The notes under the pieces: generated by a model
Database searches by the model: none
Told to the model about the DNA's origin: nothing
The model's input: only the letters and a program-made list of their open reading frames with translations
Translations under genes and position numbers: made by a program
Part shown: positions 36,575-48,971 of the stretch, piece by piece
Position numbering within the stretch: the first letter of the stretch is position 1
Layout: every line of letters begins with the position of its first letter
From: Diatrype stigma
Lineage: Eukaryota > Ascomycota > Sordariomycetes > Xylariales > Diatrypaceae
DNA: 64,000 bases
Assembly (NCBI GenBank): GCA_022225965.2
Contig: JAKJXP020000011.1
Location: forward strand, 372,001-436,000
Reading direction: 5' to 3'

Positions 36575-39500
36575 ATGGCAACTTCACCTCCTTCGTCCCC
36601 AGCAGCTTCCATGCCGCCTCGACCGATGAGCGCCATGATCAAACCATCGACGAGGAGCAGTAGCCGTATGAGCACACACAGCAAGGCTGGTGGGAGCAGA
36701 GCATCTGACGAAGATGCCCGCACTGCAGTCAGAGTCGGTACGTATTTGCGCAACGTGACACCGACTAGTGTGGAATGCCTCATCTTGGAATCGCGTACCA
36801 AGAGACTGAGAGTAAAAGCTAATGGTTCACAACAGCTGTTCGCGTGCGACCACCCCTGAAACCGTCGGATCCTGGCTACGATCTTATACCACAGCGGTTC
36901 CAGCGTTCCATGGTACAGACAACATCAAATACGAGTATATCGATCGATTCTCCACAGGGAAAGAAGCTCTTCGTGTTCGACCGCGTCTTCGGTGAAGACG
37001 TCGACCAAGAGGGCGTTTGGGATTACCTAAGCGACAGCATCAACGCTTTCCTGCAAGGTTACAATGTCTCCCTGCTCGCCTATGGCCAGTCAGGCGCTGG
37101 CAAATCCTACACGATGGGCACATCAGGCCCCCTAGACCAGATACACCCAGAAGCCATGGGTACGTAATTCTTCAGTTTCGCTATTGGAGCGGGAACTCGT
37201 TTTGGCCTGTCTGGTTATCAGGCTATCCTGATCCTATGCTGATAAGTGCTCAGGTGTCATCCCACGCGCGGCGAAGGAGTTGTTCGACAAGTTAGATGCA
37301 CCTGTGCGGAGCTCGAACCGCAACTCGATGTCCCAACTACGGACACCACAGCGATATTCTACACAGTCTCTCCCGAAAGCAGACAAGAACTGGCAGCTCA
37401 AGGCAACTTATGTAGAAATATACAACGAACAGCTGCGAGATCTACTCGTACCCGACCACCAGCCGCAATTTGAGCGAGCCCCCGTCACCATCCGCGAGGA
37501 CCAGAAAGGCAACATTCTCCTCACTGGCCTCCAGCAGATCGATATCAACTCTGTGGATGACTTGATGTCAGCTTTGAATTTCGGCTCCACAATTCGACAG
37601 ACAGATGCGACGGCTATCAACGCGAAGTCCTCTCGTTCGCATGCCGTCTTCAGCCTCAACTTGATCCAGCGCAAGCCCAAAGGCCAATCAGGTCATGGAG
37701 CAGAGAGATCAGATAAGCGACTGTCTATGCCTATCGAAGCTATGACGGGCTCAGAAACCTGGGTCACCACAGATAGCAAGTTACATTTCGTCGATCTGGC
37801 TGGTAGCGAACGTCTGAAGAACACCGGTGCACAGGGTGAACGGGCAAGGGAAGGTATCTCGATCAACGCCGGTCTCGCCGCCCTGGGAAAGGTCATTTCT
37901 CAACTATCCTCACGCCAGGCTGGTTCCCACGTCTCCTACAGAGACTCCAGGTTAACCCGACTTCTCCAGGATTCTCTTGGTGGTAATGCTATAACGTACA
38001 TGATCGCCTGTGTAACACCTGCAGAGTTCCATATTAGCGAGACCCTGAACACTGTTCAATATGCCCAGAGAGCCCGTGCCATTCAAAGCAAGCCGAGAAT
38101 ACAACAGGTCGAGGAGGGCAACAAGCAGCAGGTGATTGACCGCTTAAAGGCCGAAGTTGCTTTCCTCCGAGAACAAATCCGCAGTGCAGAGCGAAGTGGG
38201 GACGAGCGTCGAAATGCTGTTCCAAGTGACCGAGGCGACCGGCAGAACGAACGGGAAGTAGAGTTACAATCCCTTTTAGTCGACGTTCAGGAGAATTACA
38301 AGACTCTAAGTCAACGGCATGCCAAACTCATCTCTGAAATGGCTAAGGCACGAGATGAGGAAGCGACGGGTAATAGGGAAGTCGAAGGCTACCAGGGAGA
38401 TGTAGCAACAGAACGACTGAACAGGTCAAATTCCTTCGCTGAAGCGGTTGAACAAGTCGTCTTGGAGTACGAGAAGACCATCCAGTCCCTCGAGCAGTCG
38501 CTTTCCAGTACGCGAGCAACTCTGTCGAATACGGAAACCAACTTGTTTGAGAAAGAGACGAGATGTGCCTACGTGGAAACTCTCAATGCCCATCTGAATG
38601 CAAAGCTGCACAAGCTTATGGATCGTGAAGCTAACACAGAAAGCTATCTATCCGATCTTGAGGCGAAGCTCGATGGCCATACGTCCGGCGAGGAGAAGAA
38701 CTCAATCATTGTCTCCGAATTGAGAAAGGAGATTGCACGCCTTAGAGAGCTCGAGTCATCTAATGAAGACTACATCGAGAACCTAGAGCAGCGACTTGCG
38801 GAGGCTGACCAGGATGCTGAGTTGATGCAACAAGAGATGGACCGCCTGGAGCACCTCATCAAGCGCCAACGAAGCCTTGGCCAACTCGACACTCTTCTCA
38901 ACGAACTCGACGGCGTCGACCCGGTTAAGCAGTCCGAGGGAGAGCATGGCCCGGTTAATGGCATCGGTTCTCATCGTCGGAACTTCTCAGAGCGCTCGGC
39001 TAGGAGCCACTCCAGTCGTCCTAGTCTGGGCTTGCGTGAGGTACTGCCAGAGGTCAAAGAAGGTGCTGAAGAGGACAACGTCTCTGAGATCCATGGTGAA
39101 GAGTCCTTTGCCGGTGACGACGCTTCGGAAATACGAGCGACTGTTCTAGAGAAGCCAGCGGAGATGGAGCCTCCTCCCAGCCCAGCACAGTCGCAATACG
39201 TAGCCGATAAGCTCGAGAATGTTACCCAAGAACTAGTCGACCTAAAAGTCGAGCACGAGAATACGCTCACCGAGTTCGACCTCCTCCACCACAAATACGA
39301 AGAGGCGCTTCAGAGTCTTGCAGAGTTACAGGATCGAGTCGATGAGGCTCGTCACCCACGGCCGGAGCGCCAGTCCATTATCTCAGTCACATCGCCAACC
39401 GATGCAAGACCCCCGTCTTTTTTATCCGACGGCCAGCTGAGCGACGTCAAGGATGGGACGCATTTATCATCGCAGTCTCTATCCTCGGAGTTGTCCTCAG

Positions 39501-41983
39501 CTATGGAATCACCGGCTACTATAGGTACTCCTAGGACCGAAACGCCGAAACCGTCAGAGCCGAGAGATACCCCCATGGAAGAAAACACTAGGAACGAAGC
39601 CTTAATTGCTGAGCTAGAGAGGCTGAAGGGTTTGGCTAGCGGCAAGGAAGCTGCCGAGAAGGAGCTCGCCGAAAGGTATGCTGAGCTTGAAGAGAAGCAT
39701 CAGGAGACCCTAGACATAGTCGAAGAGCTCAAGACAGAGGTCATGAAGGCCAAGTGGCATGAACCAGCGTCGCCGCGAACCACAGGACCAGTCATTCGTC
39801 GGAAGTCTAGCCAAAACGTCATGATCATCGACCGGGCCCATCGATCGTTTGCGTCTCTAAGGAACATAGCAGCCGAGAACTTCGAGAACGAGCCGGATGT
39901 GATGCAAAACTTCGAGATCAACCTGAATGCTGCCATGCATGAGCTACATGCTAGGTCGGAACGCATCCAAGAGCTCGAAGCTGACATTGCCGCTGCTAAG
40001 AAGGAGATGGAAACGAAGATGACCATCATTACTGGTCTAACTCGTGAGCGGAGCAGTATGAAGTCGAGCCCTATGGACATCTCGATGGTAGGAACGATGC
40101 GCGACCAGCTGGAGCAGAAGGAAAAGCAGCTCCAGGAAATGCAGGAGGCCCACGTCACTCGCGAAAACGAACTCAAGGCCGAGATTGAATCCTTGCGTGC
40201 AGCATTCCGCGAAAAGGCCGAAAACCAGTCGGTATCGCAAGAAGCCACACGAGACAGCAATGCTACGTACGAGAAGCAAATCAGCGATCTCCAAAGTGAA
40301 CTCAGCGGCTGGGAGAGCAAGCACCAACAGGCTTTGGAGGCTATGCGGTCAACTGAACAGCAGATGAGGCAGACCATCTCTCAGTTAGAGTCTGAGCTTG
40401 TCTCCATCAATGCTAAGTTCAGTGAAACACAGGCCAACGCGAAGGACGAGACGGAAGCGCGAGAAGCGGAGGATAAGCGCCAGAGCTTGGTTACGTCTCT
40501 CCAGAACGAGATCGACGAGTACAAGGCGATTATCGACAGCAATGCCCTGAAGGTTGCTGAGTTAGAACAGTCACATGCCGCAGCGAAGCAACAGCTTGAG
40601 GAAGCCTCTGAAGCCCGTGACCTAGCGCTTAACGACTCAGCCAATCAGAAGGAGATCATTGGCAGACTTGAGAGTCAAATCGCCGAATATGAGAAAGCCC
40701 TTCTGGCTCACGAGCAAAGCTTAGATCAGCTTCGTGACAGCCACGCACAGGAGCTTGAAGAGCTTCGGTCTAGGTCCAAGGAAGAGTATGAGTCACATAT
40801 TGACACCTTGATGGCTGAACAGGCTGAGAACATCAGGCTGCTTGAGACCGATCTCAATGACGCACGCGACGACCTTATAAAGGTCGCTAACCAAGTTGCG
40901 TTCGCCCTTGGCTGCGAAGTGAGCGTAGATAAGCTTTCCGAACACATCGAATACCTTGTGGCAAACCAGAGAGCTCTGGATGAAGAGCAGAAGAGAAGCG
41001 GAGAGCTCGAAGGCCATGTCGATGAGCTTTCGGTGATCAACAACACGCTCATGCGCGATCTAGAGACGGTCAAGTCCTCACTAAATGAAGTACTCCTTGG
41101 CGATATCGAACCTACAAAGAAGAGTCCTTATCCCACCGTCCGGGAGCAGCTGGCTGCCATCAAGAAAAAGACGAAGGATCTTGAGAACAAGAACAAGAAG
41201 AACTCTCGCTTGGTCGAGGAGCTGGAAGACCAGCTCCAGACCAACTTCGATCAGGCACAAGCCACGACCAACCGATTGTCTTTGCTACAATCAGAGCGTA
41301 ACCATAAACTAGAGGATGCCATGGCGACCAGGTATAAGCTGCAAGCTGAGCTCGACGCCACTCGAGAGCAAATGGCTGCCCTTCAGGTAAGACAACGGCC
41401 CTTCGAGTCACGTATGACCTTCACTGATGTCAAGCAGGCTCGCGTCGAAGAAGCCGAAGGGCTGAAGCGTAACGGTTCGCTGTCCCAAGTTCGGAAGACG
41501 GGATCCGTCACTTCCCTGCCGTCACCGCCTCCAGCTATTCCTTTGCCGCCTCTACCAGCTGGAAGCTCACCCACTACGGGCGTACCTCCTACACCAACTG
41601 GTACCCGACCTGGAAGTAACGATCTAGCCTTTTCACATATCCAAGACCAGGAGGCTCGCATCGGCACCATCGACAAGGCTTTGAAGGCCGAGAGACAACT
41701 CACGTCTACGCTAGAAGAGGCTTTGACGGACCTCGAACGCCAATCCAACAAGGTCAAGGCTGACTGTGATGCCTGGCGCAAGCGCGCTCTAGAACTCGAG
41801 ACGGAAGTCAAGGAGCTGAAGGAGAAGCCGCAGCAAGATAACAGATGGCGCGACAGCCTACAGCAAATTGAAGAAGAGCGTAAGAAGCGCGAAGCCGCCG
41901 AGAGGGCACACACCCACTTGGAAGAGCGCATGAAAGCCATCAACAGCAAGAAGAAGAAGAAGGGCAGCCTCAATTGCTTTTAG
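36575..41983 (+). CDS. N-terminal motor kinesin with long coiled coil (kinesin-4/KIF21-like)
   Basis: Exons 36575-36737, 36836-37159 and 37254-41983 give 1738 residues; removing a likely 51-base intron at 41387-41437 gives 1721. A plus-end-directed microtubule motor is expected from the N-terminal motor. After a Ser/Pro-rich start, the motor begins at AVRVRPP (about residue 55). The P-loop GQSGAGKSYT is at 138-147, switch I NAKSSRSH at 285-292 and switch II DLAGSE at about 343-348. An insert after APVRSS (about 180-205) lengthens loop 2/3. The rest is nearly unbroken coiled coil broken by Ser/Pro linkers; a Pro-rich segment (PSPPPAIPLPPLPAG) lies near the end. It ends KKKKGSLNCF. Subfamily is by motor resemblance only. 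Confidence 0.9.
41387..41437 (+). other. Probable in-frame 51-base intron in the kinesin
   Basis: CAG/GTAAGA at 41387, a CACTGAT branch-like site and AAGCAG/GCT at 41437 enclose 51 bases without a stop, so retention adds 17 residues. Splicing joins LQ to ARVEEAEG and restores the coiled-coil pattern. Confidence 0.6.
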
Positions 41984-43449
41984 TCGCGGGGTTGGCGCAA
42001 GGCCCCCAAGGTGGCCCTTCTCTTCCTTCTTATCTATGGGCTAATTCGTCTTCTCCGCCCGCCTACTTCCCACCATATGGTGTGCCTCGGTTTTTGCGTC
42101 ACTTTCATGATCAAGTCGGCATTGCGCAGCCGGCGAGGAGTTTGACTGGCGTTACCATACTTGTGCCGGTCTCAACCTTCGTTCTATACTTCCAACGTCA
42201 TGAGATCGTTTTCGTTTCTTCTCGGATATGGTTGGCATTGATGCCTTGTAACCCTGTCTATTCACCAACCAAGCCTCCAGGCTGTGTGCCGCGGGGAGCT
42301 CTGCGAACGACCTGGACGGGCTACGAATTGAACATGCTGACGGAATTCGAATCTTAACACGACGTCCCGAGCATGTCCTACACTACCCCATACCCCCATA
42401 ACTTTGTTTCTTATGTTTTTTTCTACTTTTTGACATTGTCGGTATCTAATTCTCGATGCAAGGACGATGGAGACGACTTCTACGCCTCAGGTTGTTCAAG
42501 AAGAGAAGAGCCGGATTTTACTACCCCAGATACCACTTGTGTTTGTCATACATGTCTGCCGCCATGTTCTTGACACTATTCTGCGCTTTTGATGACGAGA
42601 AACGCTTCGCGAATTTGGACATGACTTCCAACTCGATTTTTACCTACCCCTTCGTTCAGCTACATGTTGTGGAAGGGGAAAGGGGGAAATGTTAATACCC
42701 AACGGAGGGGGAGGATTAAGGGGGAGGGAGAAGGAAGGAGGGAGGCAGCCGCAGAAAAAGTCGATGGTTTGTTGAGTTAGTTCGATGTAATGCGGTCGGC
42801 CCGGTACCAAAGCAGAGGCAGAGAGCAACTACGAGTTATTTGTTTGACACATGCATGCGTTGTTAGATGATGGATCTGAGAGGGGGGTTCTTTAACTACA
42901 CGGATGATGTAGAGAGGGCTGTCTGTGAGGTCACGTCATCGCCATTGTGTCTGTTTGATTGATAGGGTGCGGCGGCGAAACGGAGTGTAGAGATATATAC
43001 CTTATTCCCTTGGCTTTTCCGTTATACAAGATGTTGCTAAGCAATTGAGCAGTGAATGTCGTTTCTGACCTATGACCTTGAGATGCATATGGCTGGCTGC
43101 GTGTGTAGACTGCCGTGCTGAGTTCGTGTTGACCATGGGGTGATCTCGTCCTTGCCAGGATCTTGACTGACGACTTGATAACTTATAGTATTTCTCCTGC
43201 AATCCTGGTTAAGAAGCTTTCACTGGCCATGGAAGCGATGCGAAAGATGCATCACACAATGGTCTAGAGAGCATCGGGTGGCCAACGGCAATCCGTCGTA
43301 ACTCGTAGTCACCCATAGAGACTTTAAGTGAGGGAGAGGGCGGGAAGAAAGATACGATAAAAATTGAAAAATGAAAGACCCAGAGTGGATCAGACTTCCT
43401 TCCTATGTGCAACAGGGCAAAAAGAGAAATCACTGAGGATTCCAAGTTG
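41984..43449. other. 3' flank of kinesin, no gene seen
   Basis: Low-complexity GGGGGAGGGAGAAGGAAGGAGGGAGG lies at about 42720-42746. A frame at 41974-42357 is open but overlaps the kinesin end and lacks protein character. Confidence 0.5.
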
Positions 43450-43538
43450 TACTAGCACCGCGGATCGAACGCGGAACCTTCTCGGGTGTTATTAACATGA
43501 ATGTTAACGAGAAATCATAACCATTAGACCATGCCAGC
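43450..43538 (-). tRNA. tRNA-Val (anticodon AAC) with a 16-base intron
   Basis: On the minus strand the acceptor stem GCTGGCA pairs with TGCTAGT (two G-U wobbles), with A as discriminator. The D arm GTCTAATGGTTATGATT, the anticodon stem TCTCG/CGAGA and the T arm CCGCG-TTCGATC-CGCGG are all present. The anticodon loop reads TTAACA, then the intron TTCATGTTAATAACAC, then C, giving the mature loop TTAACAC expected for valine. The intron contains GTTAA, able to pair with the anticodon, as in normal nuclear tRNA introns. Mature length is 73. Confidence 0.88.
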
Positions 43539-44697
43539 ATGTGTTGTTGTATATTGTTTTGGCTACTTAACGCAGCCTAAGTAGTAGGAGCTCTAGAATC
43601 CACCGGCCGGGCTGGACTGATCACTTCGCGTCCTTGTTGGTTCGGTGTGGTCTGCTCTGGTCTGCTCTGGTCTAGGCTCGGAGCATGTGGAGAATGAAAA
43701 TAGTGTGTTGAAATTTTTCATTTCTCTGAATGTCCGTCTTCAGTTCCTGACGAAGTGGGGGTGTCTATAACTGCATCGTAGTACCTTTGTACTGTGTACG
43801 CATCCAATAGTATTCTGGACGCTAGGTAGTTATCTATAGGGGGTACTATCGACTAGTTATCTATAGGTTACCTAGGACAAGGGGTACGTCCGGAGCTCAT
43901 GTGGATCTGTACTATCTTACCTACTTATGTACTGCGCATCAGTTGTAGAGAGATTCCCAAGGGGGTTTTATGAAGAGCGAGTAACCCGAGTGAGCTGGAG
44001 GAGATGCAGGTGAAGTGTCGTTTCAACAAGTTTTATTACGGCATTGGTTGGCAAGACTCTCCCAGCCCTACCGTAATCTTCGGGGTTGCTCAGGTTCGTC
44101 CTGCATCTGGTCTGTCTCGGTCTCGGAAACTTCCCGTAGGTAGCGTGGTTGTTTGACATTGCGGGGTTGATCTTCGTTAGGCCAGCAGGCACAGTCAAGT
44201 CTTACTGTAGATTGATTATATATAGGGAGGGAATCAGATAAGAACTTCGACGATAGACATCGACAGTGTAAGGGCACCGACCTTGACATCGGGCAACCAG
44301 TAATTACTACAATGACAGACGGATAGGGAACTATCTTCATCTACTATTGTAGTCAGCGAAGTATATCCTTTAACCTTTATTGCATAGGCACTCATGTAGC
44401 GTAGACCCTTCGAGAGAAACGGGTAGATCAGGGGCAGGCAAGGTAATGATGTCCTCGATTAACCGTTTCATACTGTAAATTCATCGAATGCAGATAGCCG
44501 GTATATTCAAGTAACAGGTCCCATCCCACCCCGTCAAGGAGGCGCGTTCATGACGGCACGACAACGCCAAGTACAATAACCAATTACAAGATACAGGAAC
44601 AGCTAAACATCAGCCAACGACAAACCCGGTTTCCCCAGCAGAAGCAAGCAACAGGAGCAGCAAGAACAGGGGACGGAACCATGTCCGGGAGCAGCCC
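43539..44697. other. Intergenic, no gene seen
   Basis: TCTGCTCTGGTCTGCTCTGGTCTAGG at about 43650-43675 is a short tandem repeat. GTTATCTATAGG is repeated at 43830-43869. No frame of interest. Confidence 0.5.
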
Positions 44698-46473
44698 ATG
44701 TCCCCTCCGACGCACCAACCCATATCTGCCGCCTCCTCTGCTTCTGCTTCTGCCTCTGCCCCTGTCCCTGTCTCTGCCCCTGGTCCCGGCGCTGCAGCTG
44801 ACATAACCAGCATCCCCGCGTCGCCAATCCCACCGTCACTTTCATCTTCATCATCATCATCCCCGATCCCGGTGCCGGAGCCAGAGCCGGACCTTAAACC
44901 TCTGATCGCCGAGATCCTGCGGACGCGATACTGCGCGCCGGGCTCCGTCGTGCTGGTAGAGGGCGTCGACGTTGCGCACACCTCTCCGCACGCGTCTAGA
45001 TCTAGAACTGGGTCGGGTAGAGGTGGTCAATCGCAATCGCAGCAGACCCAAACTCAGACCCAGACCCAGAGACGACAATGGCGCGCCGTGCGCCTGCTTC
45101 TGAGCGATGGCGAGCTCTGCATCCAGGCCCTGCTGGCGCCTGAGATGCACCCCTACGTGGATGCGGGCGAGGTCGCGTTCGGGTCGTATATACGGCTCGA
45201 GAGGTTTCGGGTCGAGTGGTTGGATGGTGGCGGTGGCGGAGGTGGTAGCGCGGCAGCGGATGCGAGTTTCGATGTGGGTGTGGATGTGAAGGGAAAAGGC
45301 AAGGCGAGGGAGCGAGACGAAACGCATGGTGGCGACCCTCGGGAAGGCGAGCGGATGGTGTATCTCGTGGTGGAGGATCTGGTTGTGGTGGGCTGGAGCC
45401 AAGATCTCGTTGAGATGGCGAGTGCTGCCAGCGGAGACTTGTCTGCTGCCGAGTTTGACGATGATGTGGATATGGATGAAGATGGGAAAGAGCCGTCTCT
45501 GCCGTCCCCTGGATCTTCGCCTTCGCCACTGCCATCACCATCACCATCACCATCACCATCGCCCTCCCTGACCCCGTCCCCGTCCCCGTCGCGCGCCAGG
45601 GAGGAGCGAAGAGCGGCCACTTCCGGCATGGCCAGCACAACTCGGCAGAGTAGATCTGAGGAACTACCGGCACCACAACCACAAACAGAGCGCCCCTTCA
45701 GGGAATCGGTAGATGCACCGGCGGCGGCGGTGGCAGCAGCAGCAGACATAATCACAGAATCGGATTTCGAAGTGATGCCGGCCGCCCGCCCGGAGAAAGC
45801 CGAGCAGAGCCGGGAAGCAGCATCAATCAACACCAACACGAATGCTAACAACAACGCCAACCCCAACCCCAACAGCGACCAGCCAACTGCCGTAGCACCA
45901 TCCCGCCCAGCCATCACCACCACCACCACCACAACCGCCCCCAGCATTCCCCGTCCACGGCAGCAGCAGGCCCCCACCACCGCCGCCGACCCAACCCAAC
46001 CCCTCAAACTAACGCCCCTCCGCGCAATCCCGCACCTACCCTACAAGCAGAACTGGCGTGTGAACGTTCTCGCGATCGTAGCGTCGCTGTCGGGGGTAGA
46101 GCCGTCGGGGCTGCCGCCTTACACGAGCGCGCAGCGGCGGGCGCGGCTGGCCGACCCGTCGACGCCCAAGCGCGTGCTGCTGACCGTGTTCCTGGACGCG
46201 GCGGGGTTCGCGCCCGAAGTGGGCAGCGCCGTGCTGCTGCTCGGCGTCAAGAATCATCGCTTCGATGGCGGGTGCTTGAAGAAGTACGAGAGCGATCGGG
46301 TGCTCTTGGGGGATGGGGGTGAGGGGCCGGCGAGGAGGAGGTGGTGGTTTGAGAATCCGGAGGAGCTGGGGTGGTGCGATGTCAGGGGCTTGAGGGCGTG
46401 GTGGGAGGGCGAACAGCAGCAGGAGCAGCAGCAGCAGCAGCAGCAGGAACAGGGAGCTACCATGCAGATGTAG
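44698..46473 (+). CDS. Low-complexity protein with an RPA70N-like OB fold
   Basis: One exon, 591 residues. After an Ala/Ser/Pro-rich start, residues of about 62-250 read like the N-terminal OB fold of RPA1: VRLLLSDGELCIQALLAPEM, then VDAGEVAFGSYIRLERFRV, then VYLVVEDLVVVGW. A Gly-rich insert with GKGKARERDE splits the fold. The middle (about 265-440) is disordered: SPSPSP, Asn-Pro, Thr and Gln tracts, with acidic DDDVDMDEDGKE. A second globular part (about 445-575) starts LTPLRAIPHLPYKQNWRVNVLAIVASLSG and includes LLGVKNHRFDGGCLKKYESDR and a Trp-rich end; it may be another OB-like domain. It ends in a poly-Gln tract. RPA70N folds bind repair proteins and ssDNA; the function here is unknown. 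Confidence 0.72.
   Translation: MSPPTHQPISAASSASASASAPVPVSAPGPGAAADITSIPASPIPPSLSSSSSSSPIPVPEPEPDLKPLIAEILRTRYCAPGSVVLVEGVDVAHTSPHASRSRTGSGRGGQSQSQQTQTQTQTQRRQWRAVRLLLSDGELCIQALLAPEMHPYVDAGEVAFGSYIRLERFRVEWLDGGGGGGGSAAADASFDVGVDVKGKGKARERDETHGGDPREGERMVYLVVEDLVVVGWSQDLVEMASAASGDLSAAEFDDDVDMDEDGKEPSLPSPGSSPSPLPSPSPSPSPSPSLTPSPSPSRAREERRAATSGMASTTRQSRSEELPAPQPQTERPFRESVDAPAAAVAAAADIITESDFEVMPAARPEKAEQSREAASINTNTNANNNANPNPNSDQPTAVAPSRPAITTTTTTTAPSIPRPRQQQAPTTAADPTQPLKLTPLRAIPHLPYKQNWRVNVLAIVASLSGVEPSGLPPYTSAQRRARLADPSTPKRVLLTVFLDAAGFAPEVGSAVLLLGVKNHRFDGGCLKKYESDRVLLGDGGEGPARRRWWFENPEELGWCDVRGLRAWWEGEQQQEQQQQQQQEQGATMQM
45526..45585 (+). repeat. CATCAC / CCCCGT simple repeats in the RPA70N-like gene
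   Basis: Tandem CATCAC-like hexamers followed by CCCCGT repeats encode Ser-Pro dipeptides. A CAG/CAGCAG run near 46416-46446 encodes Gln. Both are in frame and may vary in length. Confidence 0.8.
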
Positions 46474-48161
46474 CGATGCTTGCTTGGGTAACCACTTAGA
46501 TATTTGTGTTCAGTCTTTCGCCCGAAGCTTCCTGATTGATATATAACGTCGCATCGTATGGCATGGATGAGGGACACGCAAAACAATCACAATAGGAGCA
46601 AAACGCATCGCTAGAATATCTGGTCTCAAACACCCCTACCGGTATAGAAACCTACGTAAGGCCCATAGGGTTCAGGGACGGGGTATAACAAAACCCCTTT
46701 CCCTCCGACACAAGTACAGCTTCACTTCTACAGACAGAAGACGCTCCCTCCAACAGGACCAACCTTGAAAACCAACCCCCTTCCAACATAGGCTCTATCC
46801 GCCAGCTCCACCGAGTCACGCAACATGAACAAGGAGACGCACGAAGCGCCCGCTTCATCAGCGAGCACGTTTTGTTGGACGAGTATCTAGCTATTAATCT
46901 CTTTCTCATATTTCTTCCCCCCTATTTATTCTTTTGCTTTCTGTATTCAAGAGATCTATCGATCTACCTATGTTATATGCAGCTCTGCCCGTCGTCGTCA
47001 CGTAGTTTCACAAGAAACGACCAACAAGACCTGCCTGTGAATAAGTCACCAATAAAGACCGCTCGCTCGCTCGCTTTGCTCATTGTTGCGCTGCGGGCAG
47101 CTGGCACGTGAGTCATGCGTAGTCCGACTAGGCATTACATCCATAGGTACTCTCATCTTATCCTGTTCCCGGCACCGCAGAGCCCGTGTGCTACCTTGAT
47201 ACCTTGCTACCTGGATACTTTGGCACCTTGATGCCTTGCCGCCTACTTACCAACTGTCTGTTCCAGCTAGCTGCTCGTCGGCTGGCCAGCCACCTGATTG
47301 GAGAAAGCAGCACTCCAGCGTGGAAAGTTTGGTAATCGGTTGGTGAAAGACATTAGGTTAATCACCAGCTTCGGCCAGAAATTCGTGCTGCGCCAGAAAG
47401 CATCCACTTGGCGAGCTTCTTTACATAGGGACATGAAGTCTGATGAATGAGATGAATGCTAGCTGGGTATAGCTGTACCGACCTGGGCTTACACATTTAA
47501 GGGCGGGAATATGGTGATTTGGTGGTTGTGTAGTCTCTTGGGCCGAAAGTTTGAATGAGGGATATCACAATGCCTCCAGTCTCATTTCAGACATGGCCAC
47601 CCCTCTTACGAGTACGCCAAAGGACCGTACCAATTCGCCAGTAAAAAATAAATATAACACAGGTAATCCAGTCGTCGTTATCACTATGCTCCAAGATCCG
47701 AGATTGGAAGGGAAAACTTTCTTGTTTTACTACATGCCTCTAGAAGGGTAAGTGAAGCCTGCCAGCTCAACCCAGCCCAGTGTGTTGCCCCCACTTCCCT
47801 CATATAGATAATAGTCAGTGACCGCTGAGTCGCCATTTGCGATTGTCTCTGGGATAATTAGAAAAACCCTCTGGCTTACCACCACGAAGCGGTTAAGGCC
47901 GCGCCGACGAGGCTGAAACGTCGGTGTGCTTTCCCGAGGGCGGTTGGCCAGCAAATTCATGCAAGACGTAACTTCGAATACAACGTCCATTATCGAGTCG
48001 GTTTGTTCTTGCCCTGATACACACCCTCTTATAGAATCAGAGAACACTGGAATCCCACTACATTTCCGAGTAGTCGCCAATATTTGCGACCTCCCGCTCT
48101 CACGCAACCAGCCGAGAAAATCACGTGAATCAACATGCTAGAAAGAGTGGATAAGAAAGGC
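46474..48161. other. Intergenic, no firm gene
   Basis: A GCTCGCTCGCTCGC run near 47060-47075 and ACCTTGATACCTTGCTACC-like repeats at 47192-47226. An open frame at 47593-47751 starts with ATG and meets GTAAGTG at 47749, but no second exon follows convincingly. Confidence 0.4.
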
Positions 48162-48971
48162 TCATGCTTCGATAGCCTTGCTCTTCTTCTTCTGCTCGAC
48201 CTTGAGTAGCAAGGCACGGTTGATGTGAGGTAGCACACCACCAAAGGCAATGGTGGCACGAATAAGTGTGTCTAACTCTTCGTCACCTCGGATGGCGAGC
48301 TGGAGATGGCGCGGCGTGATGCGCTTGACCTTAAGATCCTTGGCCGCGTTCTGCACAGGTAAGTCAGTATGTATTATGTGCGTACGTAAGACATATAGCC
48401 TCGCATCTTGGATTCAGACAGAAATGGATAATGTAGTGGTCTGCTGCAATGGCTTGGATAGAGACATCGGAAGAGTGGGCAAAGCTCCGGGTGATGACGA
48501 ATGAGAGACATGGGTCAGAGGGAGAAGGGGACGTGATGGTGGTGACTCACTCCTGCAAGCTCAAGGACCTCGGCGGTCAAGTATTCGAGTACGGCTGTGA
48601 CATAGACGGCAGCCTTGGCACCTACGCGCATCTTGTTCTGGGTGTTTTGCTTCAAGAAACGCTTGACACGTCCACAAGGGAACTAAGTGGGGAGATATCG
48701 TCGTTAGTAAACCCATCCGCCATGTAGCAGCAAGCAGTCTTGCTATACTGTTGGGACAATGAGATCGTCATATTGCGGCATGTCCGAAGAAAGCGCGGAA
48801 TAGGGTGTATGCGCGCGCCTTGTATCGCATCGCAATCATCCCGCACCATGTAGCTACACTTACCTGAAGACCAGCTCGAGCCGAGTGGCTTTGCTGCTTC
48901 TTGGGACCATCTGCTGAAGTTTTCCCGCCGGAACTCTTGCCGCCAGAGGACTTGCCCTTTCCACCGGCCAT
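48162..48971 (-). CDS. Histone variant H2A.Z
   Basis: Exons 48971-48864, 48682-48551 and 48350-48162 give 142 residues. The variant replaces H2A in nucleosomes near promoters. The N-tail [20 protein letters not shown] carries repeated Lys acetylation sites. The histone fold is [20 protein letters not shown], then [21 protein letters not shown], then [20 protein letters not shown]. The H2A.Z-specific acidic-patch and docking segment [20 protein letters not shown] is intact, without the SQ motif of H2A.X. The two introns (48863-48683, 48550-48351) sit in typical fungal positions. Confidence 0.97.

Noticed and set aside
36575..41983. Prenylated CaaX end on the kinesin
   Set aside because: The protein ends NCF: the Cys is second from last, not fourth from last.
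45153..46007. 284-codon antisense frame in the RPA70N-like gene
   Set aside because: Repeats read backwards; no motif and the sense frame is supported.
47593..47751. Possible first exon of a small gene with a GTAAGTG donor
   Set aside because: No matching second exon or family was found.
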